A stretch of DNA of 59,816 nt, from NCBI GenBank assembly GCA_017459665.1, contig JAFUCN010000108.1:1-59816 (forward strand), written 5' to 3'. Below the pieces are notes generated by a model. It was not told where the DNA came from. It was given only the letters and a program-made list of their open reading frames with translations, and did no database searches. Shown piece after piece: positions 6,985 to 17,429 of this stretch. Origin of the DNA: Methanobrevibacter sp. GTDB lineage: Archaea > Methanobacteriota > Methanobacteria > Methanobacteriales > Methanobacteriaceae. A program made the translations under genes and the position numbers. Every line of letters begins with the position of its first letter. The first letter of the stretch is position 1.

Positions 6985-9900
6985 TAAATTGGAATTTCGC
7001 TTGCATCAAGGATTTTAGACATTTCAACTTCAAAAATTCTGTTTTCATCTTTTAGAGAACCAATAGATATCTTAATTTCATTGGTTGAATTTGTGAAGTA
7101 TTGAGCGTCAAAACCAAAGCTTCCAACACCATTGATTACGTTAAATACAACTTCAGTATCATTGTTTAATGTTGCATACATTTCAAATACAGGAATGTTG
7201 GATGCAATTTCCCCGTTTTTATAGAAAGTGATTGAATAATTTCCAGGTGCGATGCATTCTATCTCTTTAAATGCAATTCCGGAAGTGTTGATTCTTGGAC
7301 ACATTGTTCCATAACCTACAACACCTGTTTCAACGTCCCATTTGACAATCTGGTTTTTACCATACCAGTTTAGACCAATGTTTAGTCTTAAGGATTCATT
7401 CCACTCTCCTGCACCGTAAATTCCACCAGGATTTGCACTTAGCTCACCTAGAATCATCATGCTTGGGCCTCTTGCATTTCTATAAATTGCATTGTCTGTT
7501 ACGACCGGTTCTACTGCATTTTGCGCAAGGTCATAACCTGCATTAAATCTTATACCTTCCAGCACATTGTCAGAAATGAGATTACTGGTTATTTCTATAC
7601 CTGTACTGAAATTTGAATCAATTGAAATTCCCATATGGTTCCATGTGATATTGTTATTTGTTATTTTAACATCAACGGCGGAATTGTTTAGGAATATTCC
7701 GTATCCTCTTGGTCCTTCAGGAACAAGATTTGTATACAATCCTATGCTGTCAACAATTGTATTGTTGTCTATTTGAGTGTTTGAAACTCCAAATCCATAT
7801 TTGATTCCATAATTGTTTTCTTTTAGGATATTCTTACTGATTAATATGTTTGAAGAATCAGATGCGAATAATCCGCTTTCAAATTCCTTAATTTCATTGC
7901 TTATGACATTGATGTTGGTGGAATTTATGATGATTATTCCATAGCCCGGAAGTGGAACAGTACTTTCAAGATAAGCCTGCAGATTGGATTCATCCAACTG
8001 ATTTGAGATGGAATTGTTCAATATATTGGCCTTTGATGAATTTATGATTTTAATTCCCACATTTTCATGAGCAATGATTGAAAAGTTGGTAATGTTCACA
8101 TCAGATGCATTGATAGTAAATACTGCATTATCAACACCAGTTAGAGTTGTCTTATTTGAAGAATAGATATTTAAGCTTTTTTCGACATTTAATGAAATGT
8201 CTGAATAGCTGTTACCTAAAAATTCTATATTAGATCCTGCATCTGATGAATCCAAAACACGTTGAATCTCACTGTTCGGCAAGTTTTCATCAATCAGAAC
8301 TGCATTGGTGTTGTTTGAAATTTTAATTTGATTTTCAACACTGCTTTCGATGAATTGATCTGTACCGATGAATTCTGTGATTACACTAAATACTGTGGCA
8401 TTCTGATGAGCCAAATTGATTTTTGCCTGACCATTTGCATCAGTCAGTTGGGTAGAACTCTGATTTAAGAATGTAAATGTGATATTCTGATTTTCCAATG
8501 CATTGCCTTTTGAGTCTTTTAATGTTACGGCAAACTCCTGAGCGGAATCTTTGGAAAATGTTTTATTGTATCCAATGATTTCGGTTGCCAATTTAGCAAC
8601 ACTTATAGTTCCGGAAGCTTTGGATGCACCATAAATAGTGTTTCCACCATAGTTTACAACAACAGAATAATCTTTTTCCTCTGCTAAATTGAAATTTAAG
8701 CTAATTTGACCATTGTTACTGGTAGTTTTCGTGTAAGTAATACCATTAAGCTGAACTGTTACTTTCTGACTGGCTAAAACCTTATTATTTGAATCTTTTA
8801 ATGTTGCAGTATAAACACCCTCAGTTTTTGGAGTTATCTCCATGTTAGGTGCAGTTAATGAAGTAGATGTTTTGGCCACTTTGATGCTACCGCTAGCTGA
8901 AGCCTTTTTATATATCTTGCTTCCCTTATAGCTTGCAGTAACCTTATAAGTTTTCAAACTGGAGAATTTGACTTTAACGGTAACCTTACCTTTACTATTT
9001 GTCATTTTAGTGTAAGTTTTACCGTTGATTTTAACTGTTACTTTCTGTTTAGCTATTCCTTTGCCGTTTCCATCACTTAAAGTTACTGTGTATGATTTTG
9101 AAGTTTTTGGAGTTATTGTGACTTTAGGAACTGTTAGTTTAGAAGTTTTTGATGAATATTTCACTTTAATAGTTTTAGTAACTTTACTTGCTTTGTATTT
9201 ATTAGTGGCTTTGAAATTGATTGTTATCTTATATGATTTGGATTTTGTGAATTTTAATTTTAAGGTTGCCTGACCTTTAGAATTTGTTTTTTTATTGTAA
9301 GTTTTTCCATTCACTTTAAAAGTAACTTTTTGATAAGCCAGTGCTTTACCGTTTCCATCTTTTAAGGTAATTACATAGTTTTCAGCCATTTTCGGAATCA
9401 TATTAACATTAGATGCAACAATTTTGGTTGAATCCTTTTTAACAGTTATTTTGGCCTGAGCAGAACTTGGATCATAGTCATCATTTCCGTTGAATGTTGC
9501 AGTAACTGTATAGGTTCCCTCTTTTTGTGATATCTTAATTTTGGCCTGACCGTTCACGTCAGTATTTGCATTGATTATTTTTGAATTGATACTAAATGAA
9601 ACAACAGCGCCATTAATTGCAGATCCATTAACATCCTTTAAAGTTGCTGTGAAATATGCGTTGGATGACGGATATGTAGTCATGTCTGAAACGGTCAATG
9701 TAGACGGAACTATTACTCCCGGAATATTTGAATCATCAATAGCCAATGTTCTGTAATAATCAGTTTTTAAGACTGTGTATGGAGTTGGAACGGTTGCAGT
9801 GACTACATTTCCGGTTGCATTGAACTCATCGACTGTAAATCTGACAGTAGCGGTTCCGTTTTTCATCATGACAATCTTGTAAAGGTCCCCTTCCTGAGGA

Positions 9901-11345
9901 GTTGCCTGATTATTGTTTTTGTTCAAGTAAAATGTGACCGGAACAGAACTTAAGTCTTTTGCGATTTCACCGTTTTCATTGACAATTGAAATGGAGTATA
10001 CTCCTTTTGATGACTGTGTGATGTTGCTTAATTGCAGTTCATAATTACCACTGTCCATCCATGCTTTAGGACCATATGTATAATATATTACCGGACAGGT
10101 CACGTATTCATCTATTTCAAAGACATAACCTAAAAATACTGCATTTTTAATCTCATCATAATCTCCGTTATTTGAGCCTACATAATTATAGACATCATTT
10201 ACAGCATCATAAGTGTAACTGCCCAAATTAGCCCCCATATATTTGAATTCATTATTATAAACAGGCCTTTCCTTATGACCAATCATATAGTTGTTATTTA
10301 CTTCCTGAAGCTTTTCTCCACCTTTAACGGCAAGATTTCTGGTACGGTAATCATCATAGATTTCATACAATGAATTTTTATAAAAGAAGTTTCCGTTTAT
10401 AACGACTCTTGTAATTTCACAGTTTACATAAACTCCAAACCTATTTTCTGCAATATAATTGCTTAAGACATATTCATATTTGGCGGAAGTTGAATTTACA
10501 CCTGCAAGCTTGTTGCTGGTGATATTGTTGGAGATAATATTAGTGTTTGAAGATCCGCTTTGAATATTAATGCCTGCAACATTATTTGAGTATATGTTAT
10601 TTTCTGTTATCTGTGAGTTTGTTGAACCTACGATAATTATCCCATTGTCATTATTCCTTATAGTTGAATTTTTAACAGTAACCTTATCAGAATTGACAAT
10701 ATTAATACCATTTACAGAGTTAAAGACTTCAACATTTTCAATCTGAACATTTTTTGTACTTTCAAGCCTTATTGCATCGGCCATCTTTTTTGTGTTGATT
10801 GTGCAGTTGCGAATAACAACGTTTGACGCACCATTGACTAAAACACCATAGTCACTACTTTCACCATACATGCTTTGGTCAGCTAATGTAAATCCATCCA
10901 AAACAGACCCGCTGGCTTTAGATGTGAAATAGAATATGCCCACATGGCCTGAAGTGGCAGTAGATGTACATGGAGTCATTGTTGTTCCAACAGTGGATAT
11001 GATAGTCAACTGTTTGTCAACGATTATATGGCAGTGCTGATAGCTTTTTCCGTTGATAATTATTGTATCTCCAGAACTGGCACTGTCGATTGCGTTTTTG
11101 ATTGTTTTACTAGTCATTTCGTTGTTCGGTTCTCCGTCTTGAGATGGAACTTCCTCAACAACGATGACATTTCCGCTTAATAGATTATCTGATGACTGTG
11201 AAATTGCTTGAATATCATCAGATAAATCATCACTTAATAATCCCGTATTATTAAAATTATCCGCATCTGCAGCGCAAACAGAACTTATGGCTACAAATGT
11301 TATTAATAATACAAAGAAGATAAATAAAATTTTTTTAAATTTCAT
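6984..11345 (-). CDS. large adhesin-like protein: two beta-helices and Ig-like repeats
   Basis: 1453 residues with a signal peptide (MKFKKILFIFFVLLITF..SSVCA, cut near residue 26). A first right-handed parallel beta-helix (NosD-like repeats such as NVVIRNCTINT and NSQITENNIYSNN) covers about 60-340. About five tandem Ig-like repeats of 80-90 residues, each ending in a lysine-rich strand with NGKTYTK and NSKGK motifs, cover about 560-1030. A second beta-helix with NNSTNINVISNEI-type turns covers about 1060-1330, followed by a short beta-rich end. No C-terminal membrane anchor or wall-binding repeat is obvious, so attachment is unclear. Proteins of this type are abundant in Methanobrevibacter and are thought to mediate contact with partner cells or glycans. 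Confidence 0.88.
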   Translation of the reverse strand: MKFKKILFIFFVLLITFVAISSVCAADADNFNNTGLLSDDLSDDIQAISQSSDNLLSGNVIVVEEVPSQDGEPNNEMTSKTIKNAIDSASSGDTIIINGKSYQHCHIIVDKQLTIISTVGTTMTPCTSTATSGHVGIFYFTSKASGSVLDGFTLADQSMYGESSDYGVLVNGASNVVIRNCTINTKKMADAIRLESTKNVQIENVEVFNSVNGINIVNSDKVTVKNSTIRNNDNGIIIVGSTNSQITENNIYSNNVAGINIQSGSSNTNIISNNITSNKLAGVNSTSAKYEYVLSNYIAENRFGVYVNCEITRVVINGNFFYKNSLYEIYDDYRTRNLAVKGGEKLQEVNNNYMIGHKERPVYNNEFKYMGANLGSYTYDAVNDVYNYVGSNNGDYDEIKNAVFLGYVFEIDEYVTCPVIYYTYGPKAWMDSGNYELQLSNITQSSKGVYSISIVNENGEIAKDLSSVPVTFYLNKNNNQATPQEGDLYKIVMMKNGTATVRFTVDEFNATGNVVTATVPTPYTVLKTDYYRTLAIDDSNIPGVIVPSTLTVSDMTTYPSSNAYFTATLKDVNGSAINGAVVSFSINSKIINANTDVNGQAKIKISQKEGTYTVTATFNGNDDYDPSSAQAKITVKKDSTKIVASNVNMIPKMAENYVITLKDGNGKALAYQKVTFKVNGKTYNKKTNSKGQATLKLKFTKSKSYKITINFKATNKYKASKVTKTIKVKYSSKTSKLTVPKVTITPKTSKSYTVTLSDGNGKGIAKQKVTVKINGKTYTKMTNSKGKVTVKVKFSSLKTYKVTASYKGSKIYKKASASGSIKVAKTSTSLTAPNMEITPKTEGVYTATLKDSNNKVLASQKVTVQLNGITYTKTTSNNGQISLNFNLAEEKDYSVVVNYGGNTIYGASKASGTISVAKLATEIIGYNKTFSKDSAQEFAVTLKDSKGNALENQNITFTFLNQSSTQLTDANGQAKINLAHQNATVFSVITEFIGTDQFIESSVENQIKISNNTNAVLIDENLPNSEIQRVLDSSDAGSNIEFLGNSYSDISLNVEKSLNIYSSNKTTLTGVDNAVFTINASDVNITNFSIIAHENVGIKIINSSKANILNNSISNQLDESNLQAYLESTVPLPGYGIIIINSTNINVISNEIKEFESGLFASDSSNILISKNILKENNYGIKYGFGVSNTQIDNNTIVDSIGLYTNLVPEGPRGYGIFLNNSAVDVKITNNNITWNHMGISIDSNFSTGIEITSNLISDNVLEGIRFNAGYDLAQNAVEPVVTDNAIYRNARGPSMMILGELSANPGGIYGAGEWNESLRLNIGLNWYGKNQIVKWDVETGVVGYGTMCPRINTSGIAFKEIECIAPGNYSITFYKNGEIASNIPVFEMYATLNNDTEVVFNVINGVGSFGFDAQYFTNSTNEIKISIGSLKDENRIFEVEMSKILDASEIPI

Positions 11346-11443
11346 AAAATACCATTACCTTAAAATTAATTCTCAAAAAAACTTAACAATGTATAATAAT
11401 ATGCATGTTGATTATATTTAAGAATTTATAAAAAAAGGTAATG

Positions 11444-11478
11444 AAAAAAAAGAAATTAAACAACAGTAATCACTGTTG
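11444..11478 (-). terminator. terminator of the 711-residue adhesin gene
   Basis: CAACAGT/ACTGTTG forms a 7-bp stem (11461-11478) inside the last codons, followed on the minus strand by an eight-T run (11444-11451). Confidence 0.6.
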
Positions 11479-13591
11479 TTTTTGAAATAGCTTTATATTT
11501 TGCATTTCCTAAAAATTTGGCAGATACTGTGTATTTTTTGGCCTTAGGCAATTTAAATGAGAGCTTAGCAATTCCTTTTTTAGATGTTTTGAGTGTATAG
11601 GATTTGCCGTTCAATTTAATAATTACCTTTTGGGATGCCAATGCTTTACCGGCACTTGTTGTTAATTTTAAACTTAAAGTCTTTTTAGTATTTTTCTTAA
11701 CTTTCATTGCTGATAAACTAATTTTAGACTTTTTAGAACCAGTTTTAACAACTATTTTAGCGGAAGATTTTGATGATTTGTAATTCTCATCTCCTGCAAA
11801 ACTAATGGATGCAGTATAAGTTTTCTTGGATGTAAGAGAAACTTTAACCTTTGCGATTCCACTTTTATCTGTTTTTGCAGAATAAGTTTTACCATTAATC
11901 TTTATTTTGACTATCTTTGATGAAACCGCCTTGTTTGATTCATCTGTAAGTTTTACTTTAAAGTAAGAATCAGACAACGGATAGGTTGTTAATTTTGATG
12001 CTGTTAGTTTAGTTGCAAGTGCTTTAACAGGAATATTGCTATCAGAAACATTAAATTGAATTGGGTCTTCTGTCGGCAATACTGCCAAAATAGTATTTCC
12101 TGTTTTTAAATAGCTATCAATACTGTCTGTAAAATCAACAGTTGCACTTCCATTTTCAAGAGTGACTGTTTTGCTTACACTAGATAATGAATTTAGATAG
12201 AATTCAACATCAACAGAACTTAAATCAGCTGCCAGATTGCCTTTTCCATCTGCAAGAGTTAACTTATACACTCCTTTTTTAACTTGGGAAATGGAAGCTT
12301 TGATGTAATTTTCATCACTCCAATGAATGACAGGAGAATAATATGTAAATCCACATACAATATCATGAGCGACATAAGCGCTTTTCATGTAAAATATTGC
12401 TTTTGCAGGAAGATACTGTCCATTATCAGCCTTATAATAGACATCATTTTCTTCATCATAGTTATATGTCCCATATTCGTCTTTTTCAAAGATTCTTCTG
12501 TGAACAACCATGTCTTTGTGCCCGTCGAAATAGTTGTTTTCAATTAAAAGCAGATAGTCATCGCCTGCTGCAGTACCCATATTTCTCACACGATAATCAA
12601 GAAGTATTGCATGCAAGCCATTATTCATCATCAGATTGCCTTTAACCTCACTGTCTGAAATATTGCAGTTGATATAGACACCAGATCCTGTTTCTTCATT
12701 GAATTTACCATTGTTCATTATTACATTGTTTATAATATGAATGCCTTCAGCAGAACTGACGTTAATTCCTGAAGAGGTGCAATTTAAAATTTCATTGTTT
12801 TTAATTAAGATATTTTTAGAGTTATCATTAATTTCAACGGCACTGACTCTTCCATTTTCGATTTTGGAATTTGTAATTGATACATCAGATGAATTTTCAA
12901 TAACAAAGCTTCTTTTTGTATTGTTGAAGTAAATATTATCTATATTTACATTATCAGCATCCTTAATAATAATCCCATCATATAAAAATGACTCGTTCAA
13001 ATTCCAGTTGACAATACAGTCCTTGATGGTTATATTGTCTGCACCATCTGCAAAAATCGCAAAAGGATTTTGCGGCCCGTTAGCAATAGTATAATCAGTA
13101 TTTACAAAATTGAAACCTTCAATTGTGGTTCCACTTGCCTCAGGAGTTATATAAAAAATTCCGAACATGTTTGATCCAAGAGGATTATTGTGATGAGGGC
13201 ACGGACTTATTGTCGTTGTGCTTGAATATGATTTTATAATCAGCGGTTTTGTAACAACAAAGTGGCAGTGCACAAAGTTTCCCCTAAGAATTATTGTATC
13301 ACCCGGATTTGCCTCATCAATTGCTGGTTGGACAGTTGGCCTTAAAACCTGATTTGGAATATCACTATCTGGTCTAACCACAACTGTTTTTGGAGCAGTG
13401 ACATTTTCGGTTTCTTGAAGGTTAATGTTTTGGTTTTCATCTATAGCCAGTTCATTATCAATGGAATCACTACTTAAAATGTTATCATCGATTTCAGATA
13501 AATCTGAAACATCACTAGCTGCAATTCCATTAACAGTTATAAATAATATAATAAAAATTAAAAATAACGATAATACATTTATTAATTTCAT
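11456..13591 (-). CDS. adhesin-like protein: beta-helix plus two Ig-like repeats
   Basis: 711 residues from the ATG at 13591, which has GGTGA about seven bases upstream and gives a clean signal peptide (MKLINVLSLFLIFIILF); the longer frame from 13642 is unlikely. After an acidic Asn/Asp-rich spacer comes a beta-helix (about 90-370, repeats like NITIKDCIVNWN and NILIKNNEILNC), then a middle region that parallels the larger neighbour (AIFYMKSAYVAHDIVCGFTYYSP), and two C-terminal Ig-like repeats with NGKTYSAKTDKSG and NGKSYTLKTSKKG. Same architecture as the N-terminal part of the neighbouring 1453-residue protein, so the two are paralogues. Predicted surface or secreted. Confidence 0.87.
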   Translation of the reverse strand: MKLINVLSLFLIFIILFITVNGIAASDVSDLSEIDDNILSSDSIDNELAIDENQNINLQETENVTAPKTVVVRPDSDIPNQVLRPTVQPAIDEANPGDTIILRGNFVHCHFVVTKPLIIKSYSSTTTISPCPHHNNPLGSNMFGIFYITPEASGTTIEGFNFVNTDYTIANGPQNPFAIFADGADNITIKDCIVNWNLNESFLYDGIIIKDADNVNIDNIYFNNTKRSFVIENSSDVSITNSKIENGRVSAVEINDNSKNILIKNNEILNCTSSGINVSSAEGIHIINNVIMNNGKFNEETGSGVYINCNISDSEVKGNLMMNNGLHAILLDYRVRNMGTAAGDDYLLLIENNYFDGHKDMVVHRRIFEKDEYGTYNYDEENDVYYKADNGQYLPAKAIFYMKSAYVAHDIVCGFTYYSPVIHWSDENYIKASISQVKKGVYKLTLADGKGNLAADLSSVDVEFYLNSLSSVSKTVTLENGSATVDFTDSIDSYLKTGNTILAVLPTEDPIQFNVSDSNIPVKALATKLTASKLTTYPLSDSYFKVKLTDESNKAVSSKIVKIKINGKTYSAKTDKSGIAKVKVSLTSKKTYTASISFAGDENYKSSKSSAKIVVKTGSKKSKISLSAMKVKKNTKKTLSLKLTTSAGKALASQKVIIKLNGKSYTLKTSKKGIAKLSFKLPKAKKYTVSAKFLGNAKYKAISKTTVITVV

Positions 13592-13687
13592 GATAAATTC
13601 ACCCAGTGTTAATATAACAATTGATATATAATAATATAACAATCGACATATTTAAATTTAGTGTTAATAATTTATTTGGTGAAGATT

Positions 13688-13726
13688 AAAAAAAAGAAGA
13701 AAAAGTAATATTAAGAAATATTACTT
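13688..13726 (-). terminator. terminator of the 588-residue adhesin gene
   Basis: AAGTAATATT/AATATTACTT forms a 10-bp stem (13703-13726) with a 4-nt loop just past the stop codon, followed on the minus strand by T-rich sequence including an eight-T run. Confidence 0.75.
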
Positions 13727-15491
13727 ATTTTTTAACTTTAATAGTTCCTGTTTTACTTACAGCTTTGTAGGTAGCGTCACCAGCGAATTTAGCGGTGTAT
13801 TTGTAAGTTTTAGCTTTGGTAAGTTTTACTGTAACAGTAGCTTGACCTTTAGCATTGGTAGTTGCGTAGTAGGTTTTACCATTTACTTTTACAGTTACGA
13901 TTTTACCTTTAACTACAGCTGAACCAGATTTTAAAGTAATAGTTAATTTTTTAGTAGCTTTTACTTTGTAAGTTTTGGTAGGAGTAGTTAATTTGGTTGC
14001 TTTTAAAGTAGGAACTACAGGTGGAGTGTAAGTAACAGCAGCACTAGCTGCAGCTAAAGTTGCACTTCCTGCAAAGTCAAGAGTGACTAATCCGTTAGGG
14101 TTAGCAATGGTACAAGTACCGTTTTCATCGGTTTCAATAGTACCGTTAGTAGTACCCATGGTGTAAGCAATGGATTGACCAGCTAAAACTTTGCCGTTTA
14201 CATCTTTTAAGGTTGCAACTACAGCATTAGCTTCAACAGATTGGATTTCAAAGAATGTTTTTGCAGGGTCAGCAGCTGCTATGTAAACATCACCGGATTG
14301 ATCAGTACCCCAGTCGTAAGACCAGTAAGCAGCAGCTTTTGCACCGTTTAAGGTGTTAGCTGAAATGTTAATAGGTCCAATAGGGTTTAAAATACCAGAT
14401 TCACTGATAATGTTGAATAAAACAACAGTGGAAATGTCAGCACCTTCTGCTGCGGTTACAGTGTTACCGGTTACGAGAATGTTACCGATGTTACTTGGGT
14501 ATCCGTGAGCAGTGTTAGCTTCGTTAGCACCGATTAAGATGTTGTAACTGTTAGCAGTGAATTTGTTGTTTTGGATTACAAAGTCATCTGATGCTTTTTG
14601 TACACTAATTACAGGTAAAGTGTTAAAGCTTACATTTTTAGTAGTTCCGTTATCATCATAGGAAGTACTGAAACTACCACAGTTAATGAAAATGTTATCT
14701 TCAATTACACTTCCTCCAGTGGAAGCTCCACCGAAGTAAATGGAATAAGCGTTTCCATCAAATGTGTTACCTTTAACAATGGTACTGCCTGAACCACCAG
14801 CAATGGATACACCGTCACATAATGGACCGTAGAATGTGTTGTTTTGAACTACATTTCCTTTGGATCTCATAATACTGATAGCATATGCACCTCTGTCTTT
14901 TGGTCCACTAGGAATGTTGTTAATGAAAGTAGCATTACCAGTAAACCAACAGTTTTGGATAATGTTGGAAGGTGAGTTGGAAATGTATACACCATTGTTG
15001 AAGTCTGTGAATTTACAATTATCGATTACAACACCGGTTGCGCCGTTAGCGATTTGAATACCGTAACCATTTAAAGTTACTTTAGATACACCAGTGTATT
15101 TACCGTCTGCATCTACGTTAACAAAAGAGATTCCAGTAATTTTGGAATTAGAAGCTTCTTTAAGTACGTTTATAAAACCATCATAAAGGGAAGCGCCACT
15201 AACACCTTTGCTTTGACCTTCACCATTGAAAACAACATTGGTACCTACAATGTTAATTTCTTTATCAAGGGTAACGGTACTGTTGATAGTGTAAGTTTTG
15301 TCACTACCTAAATCAATAGTATCTCCTGCAGTAGCGTTATTAATTGCATCTTGAATAGCCACATCATCGGTACCAGTTACGTTGTAAGTGGTAGCAGTTG
15401 CAGTAGCATTGTCTTCTGCACAAACTGCACTCATAGAGATTGCAACTAATAAAACTAAGAGGAATGAAATTAATATTTTACTATTCTTCAT
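13725..15491 (-). CDS. adhesin-like protein with beta-helix and Ig-like repeats, probably strongly expressed
   Basis: 588 residues from the ATG at 15491; GGAG nine bases upstream overlaps a second, less likely ATG at 15506. Signal peptide MKNSKILISFLLVLLVAISMSAVCA. A beta-helix covers about 60-400 (repeats like GVVIDNCKFTDFNNG and FVIQNNKFTANSYN). Two Ig-like units follow, the last with VKVNGKTYYATTNAKGQ and a lysine-rich end. Codon use is visibly more restricted than in the other adhesin genes (GGT, GTA, GTT, CCA and ACC/ACA repeated), which usually marks high expression. A long A/T-rich upstream region (15492-15785, 294 bp) would hold its promoter. Confidence 0.88.
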   Translation of the reverse strand: MKNSKILISFLLVLLVAISMSAVCAEDNATATATTYNVTGTDDVAIQDAINNATAGDTIDLGSDKTYTINSTVTLDKEINIVGTNVVFNGEGQSKGVSGASLYDGFINVLKEASNSKITGISFVNVDADGKYTGVSKVTLNGYGIQIANGATGVVIDNCKFTDFNNGVYISNSPSNIIQNCWFTGNATFINNIPSGPKDRGAYAISIMRSKGNVVQNNTFYGPLCDGVSIAGGSGSTIVKGNTFDGNAYSIYFGGASTGGSVIEDNIFINCGSFSTSYDDNGTTKNVSFNTLPVISVQKASDDFVIQNNKFTANSYNILIGANEANTAHGYPSNIGNILVTGNTVTAAEGADISTVVLFNIISESGILNPIGPINISANTLNGAKAAAYWSYDWGTDQSGDVYIAAADPAKTFFEIQSVEANAVVATLKDVNGKVLAGQSIAYTMGTTNGTIETDENGTCTIANPNGLVTLDFAGSATLAAASAAVTYTPPVVPTLKATKLTTPTKTYKVKATKKLTITLKSGSAVVKGKIVTVKVNGKTYYATTNAKGQATVTVKLTKAKTYKYTAKFAGDATYKAVSKTGTIKVKK

Positions 15492-15711
15492 AGTTATTTT
15501 CTCCATTTAATTAAATATTGAAATATGACTAATATTAAAGTACATTTTTAAAACTAGTTTTAAACAGCCTAATTAAAATAAATTGTATTATAATACTAGC
15601 TGTAATATATTATATTCGATATGTAATATAAATATTATCGTTTAATTGAAATCGTTGAAATTAAGTTTAAATTGAAAAATAAAGCTTTTTAATTGATATT
15701 GAAAAATCAGA

Positions 15712-15728
15712 TAACATAAGTTATGTTA
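15712..15728. promoter_or_regulatory. palindrome upstream of the membrane-anchored beta-helix gene
   Basis: TAACATAA-G-TTATGTTA, 8-bp arms around one base, lies just before a TATA-like AATATTTAAAAAT (15735-15747) and 58 bases before the plus-strand start. It could be a regulator site for this gene or for the divergent adhesin gene. Confidence 0.4.
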
Positions 15729-15785
15729 AAAGCAAATATTTAAAAATTAAACAAATCGAATAAAAAAATAAACTAAAATAAGCAA

Positions 15786-17402
15786 ATGCAAAAAAATTAT
15801 ATATTAACCACGATTAAAAATAAGTTCATAAACGAACAGGAGGTGAAAGGAATAATTAAAAATCAAAAAGGATTATTGATTATTGTCATTTTAACCATTA
15901 TCTCACTAATAACAATTTCATCAGTTAGCGCTTCCTGCCTAAATGAAACTGGCTTTGACATTGCCATAATGCAGAATGATAATGAAATAACCCTTAAAAG
16001 TGATGATTCATCTTCTGAACTGGTTAACCAGATTATTAATGCAAAAAATGGTGATGAAATACTAATTAACCCTGGAACTTACAAAATCCATAATGTGTTA
16101 ATTGACAAAAACATTACCCTTCAGGGAAATGGAGACCCAAGAGACATCATTTTTGATGGTGAAAGACTATCCAGCATACTTTTAACCAGAAGTCCTGATG
16201 CTTACCTTACAGTGAAAAATATTACTTTCATTAATGGTTTAACATATAACTTCGGTGGAGCAATATCTATGGAAACCGGGCACGTTTATGTTGACAACTG
16301 CATTTTCACCAACAATACTGCTTTAGGCACTACCAATGCAGGAGGGATTTCCAATTATGGAACTAAAGAAAATCCCGGTTATTTGCTTGTAAATAATTCC
16401 CTATTTACCAATAATTATGCAGACCATGATGGCGGCGCAATAACAACTTGTTATGCTACTTCCGACATTTACAATTCTGTCTTTATAAATAACTCTGCAT
16501 TTCGTGACGGAGGAGCAATAAGAGTAAGCCTAGGAGGCTATGGAACTGTAGCAGATTGTATATTCATGTATAATTATGCCCATGAATGGGGTGGTGCATA
16601 TTACAGTTGGGCAAGTAATTCCCAATTAGACAGATGTATCTTCATGAATAATACAGCCGGAACAAATGGTGGTGCAGTCATGGTTTCAGGAAATCTTACA
16701 TTAACTAATTCCATTCTTGTAAATAATACTGCTCATGAAACTGGAGGTTCCTTTTTCATCTCACAACCAATGTTTGATGCAACAACAGTAATTAATGTAA
16801 ACAATAACATTATTACCAATAATACCTCCCCATTAGGAAAAGAAGTTTATATTGAATGGAAAACAATTCATTTACTGTTTACAAAATTCAACAATAATGA
16901 CTGGGGAAGTGAAGACCCAACCGATTCCAGTCTAATTGATCCCAATCATGTTACCAAAAGAAGTCAGGTAACCAGTACAATAAAATCAGATTTATTAAAC
17001 CAGTTAAACCTTGATTTATTGGGCAAATATAGTGATTTGATTGAAGATTATTTCCCGGAAAATTACTTAAATGACAATTTTGCAACAAATCACGAAAAGG
17101 ATGAATCCCAAAAACAAGCAGACATTAAACCGAAAACCAATATGGATTCAGAAAGTGAAATACCATCAAACACCCCAAACATTAGTTCAACCAATTCTAC
17201 AACAAAAGTAACTAATGAACAGTCAGCAATTTCAATTGGAAACTCCACTTCTTACGGTGATGATGCAAAAGCCTATGAACTTAACGAATCAAAGTCTGTT
17301 GCGAAAGCCACAACAGCAAACATTGAATATGCAATAATCGCATTTGTTATTGTACTATTCCTATTGTTCATAGGATATAAAACTAAAAGCAAAGAGGAAT
17401 AG
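15786..17402 (+). CDS. membrane-anchored beta-helix surface protein (PMP-like repeats)
   Basis: 538 residues as written. An uncleaved or cleaved signal segment lies at about 29-49 (GLLIIVILTIISLITISSVSA). Residues about 70-390 form a beta-helix with repeated FxNN..A and GGA(I/V) motifs like those of chlamydial polymorphic membrane proteins. A Ser/Thr/Asn-rich spacer leads to a C-terminal membrane helix (IIAFVIVLFLLFIGY) and a KTKSKEE tail, so the protein is anchored outside-in. The first ATG (15786) has no ribosome binding site, whereas a perfect AGGAGGTGA (15838-15846) lies inside the frame with only GTG 15843, ATA 15852 or ATT 15855 nearby; the true start is uncertain. Confidence 0.8.
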   Translation: MQKNYILTTIKNKFINEQEVKGIIKNQKGLLIIVILTIISLITISSVSASCLNETGFDIAIMQNDNEITLKSDDSSSELVNQIINAKNGDEILINPGTYKIHNVLIDKNITLQGNGDPRDIIFDGERLSSILLTRSPDAYLTVKNITFINGLTYNFGGAISMETGHVYVDNCIFTNNTALGTTNAGGISNYGTKENPGYLLVNNSLFTNNYADHDGGAITTCYATSDIYNSVFINNSAFRDGGAIRVSLGGYGTVADCIFMYNYAHEWGGAYYSWASNSQLDRCIFMNNTAGTNGGAVMVSGNLTLTNSILVNNTAHETGGSFFISQPMFDATTVINVNNNIITNNTSPLGKEVYIEWKTIHLLFTKFNNNDWGSEDPTDSSLIDPNHVTKRSQVTSTIKSDLLNQLNLDLLGKYSDLIEDYFPENYLNDNFATNHEKDESQKQADIKPKTNMDSESEIPSNTPNISSTNSTTKVTNEQSAISIGNSTSYGDDAKAYELNESKSVAKATTANIEYAIIAFVIVLFLLFIGYKTKSKEE

Positions 17403-17429
17403 ATTTATCTATTCCAAATTCTATTTTTT
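17396..17429 (+). terminator. terminator of the membrane-anchored beta-helix gene
   Basis: GGAATAGA-TTTA-TCTATTCC hairpin (17396-17415) over the stop codon, then a T-run at 17424-17429 that touches the end of the convergent DUF3021 gene. Confidence 0.7.

Noticed and set aside
8500-9650. Tandem DNA repeats that could be mistaken for a satellite or CRISPR-like array
   Set aside because: They keep one open frame and encode Ig-like domains of 80-90 residues; spacing is too long and too varied for CRISPR repeats.
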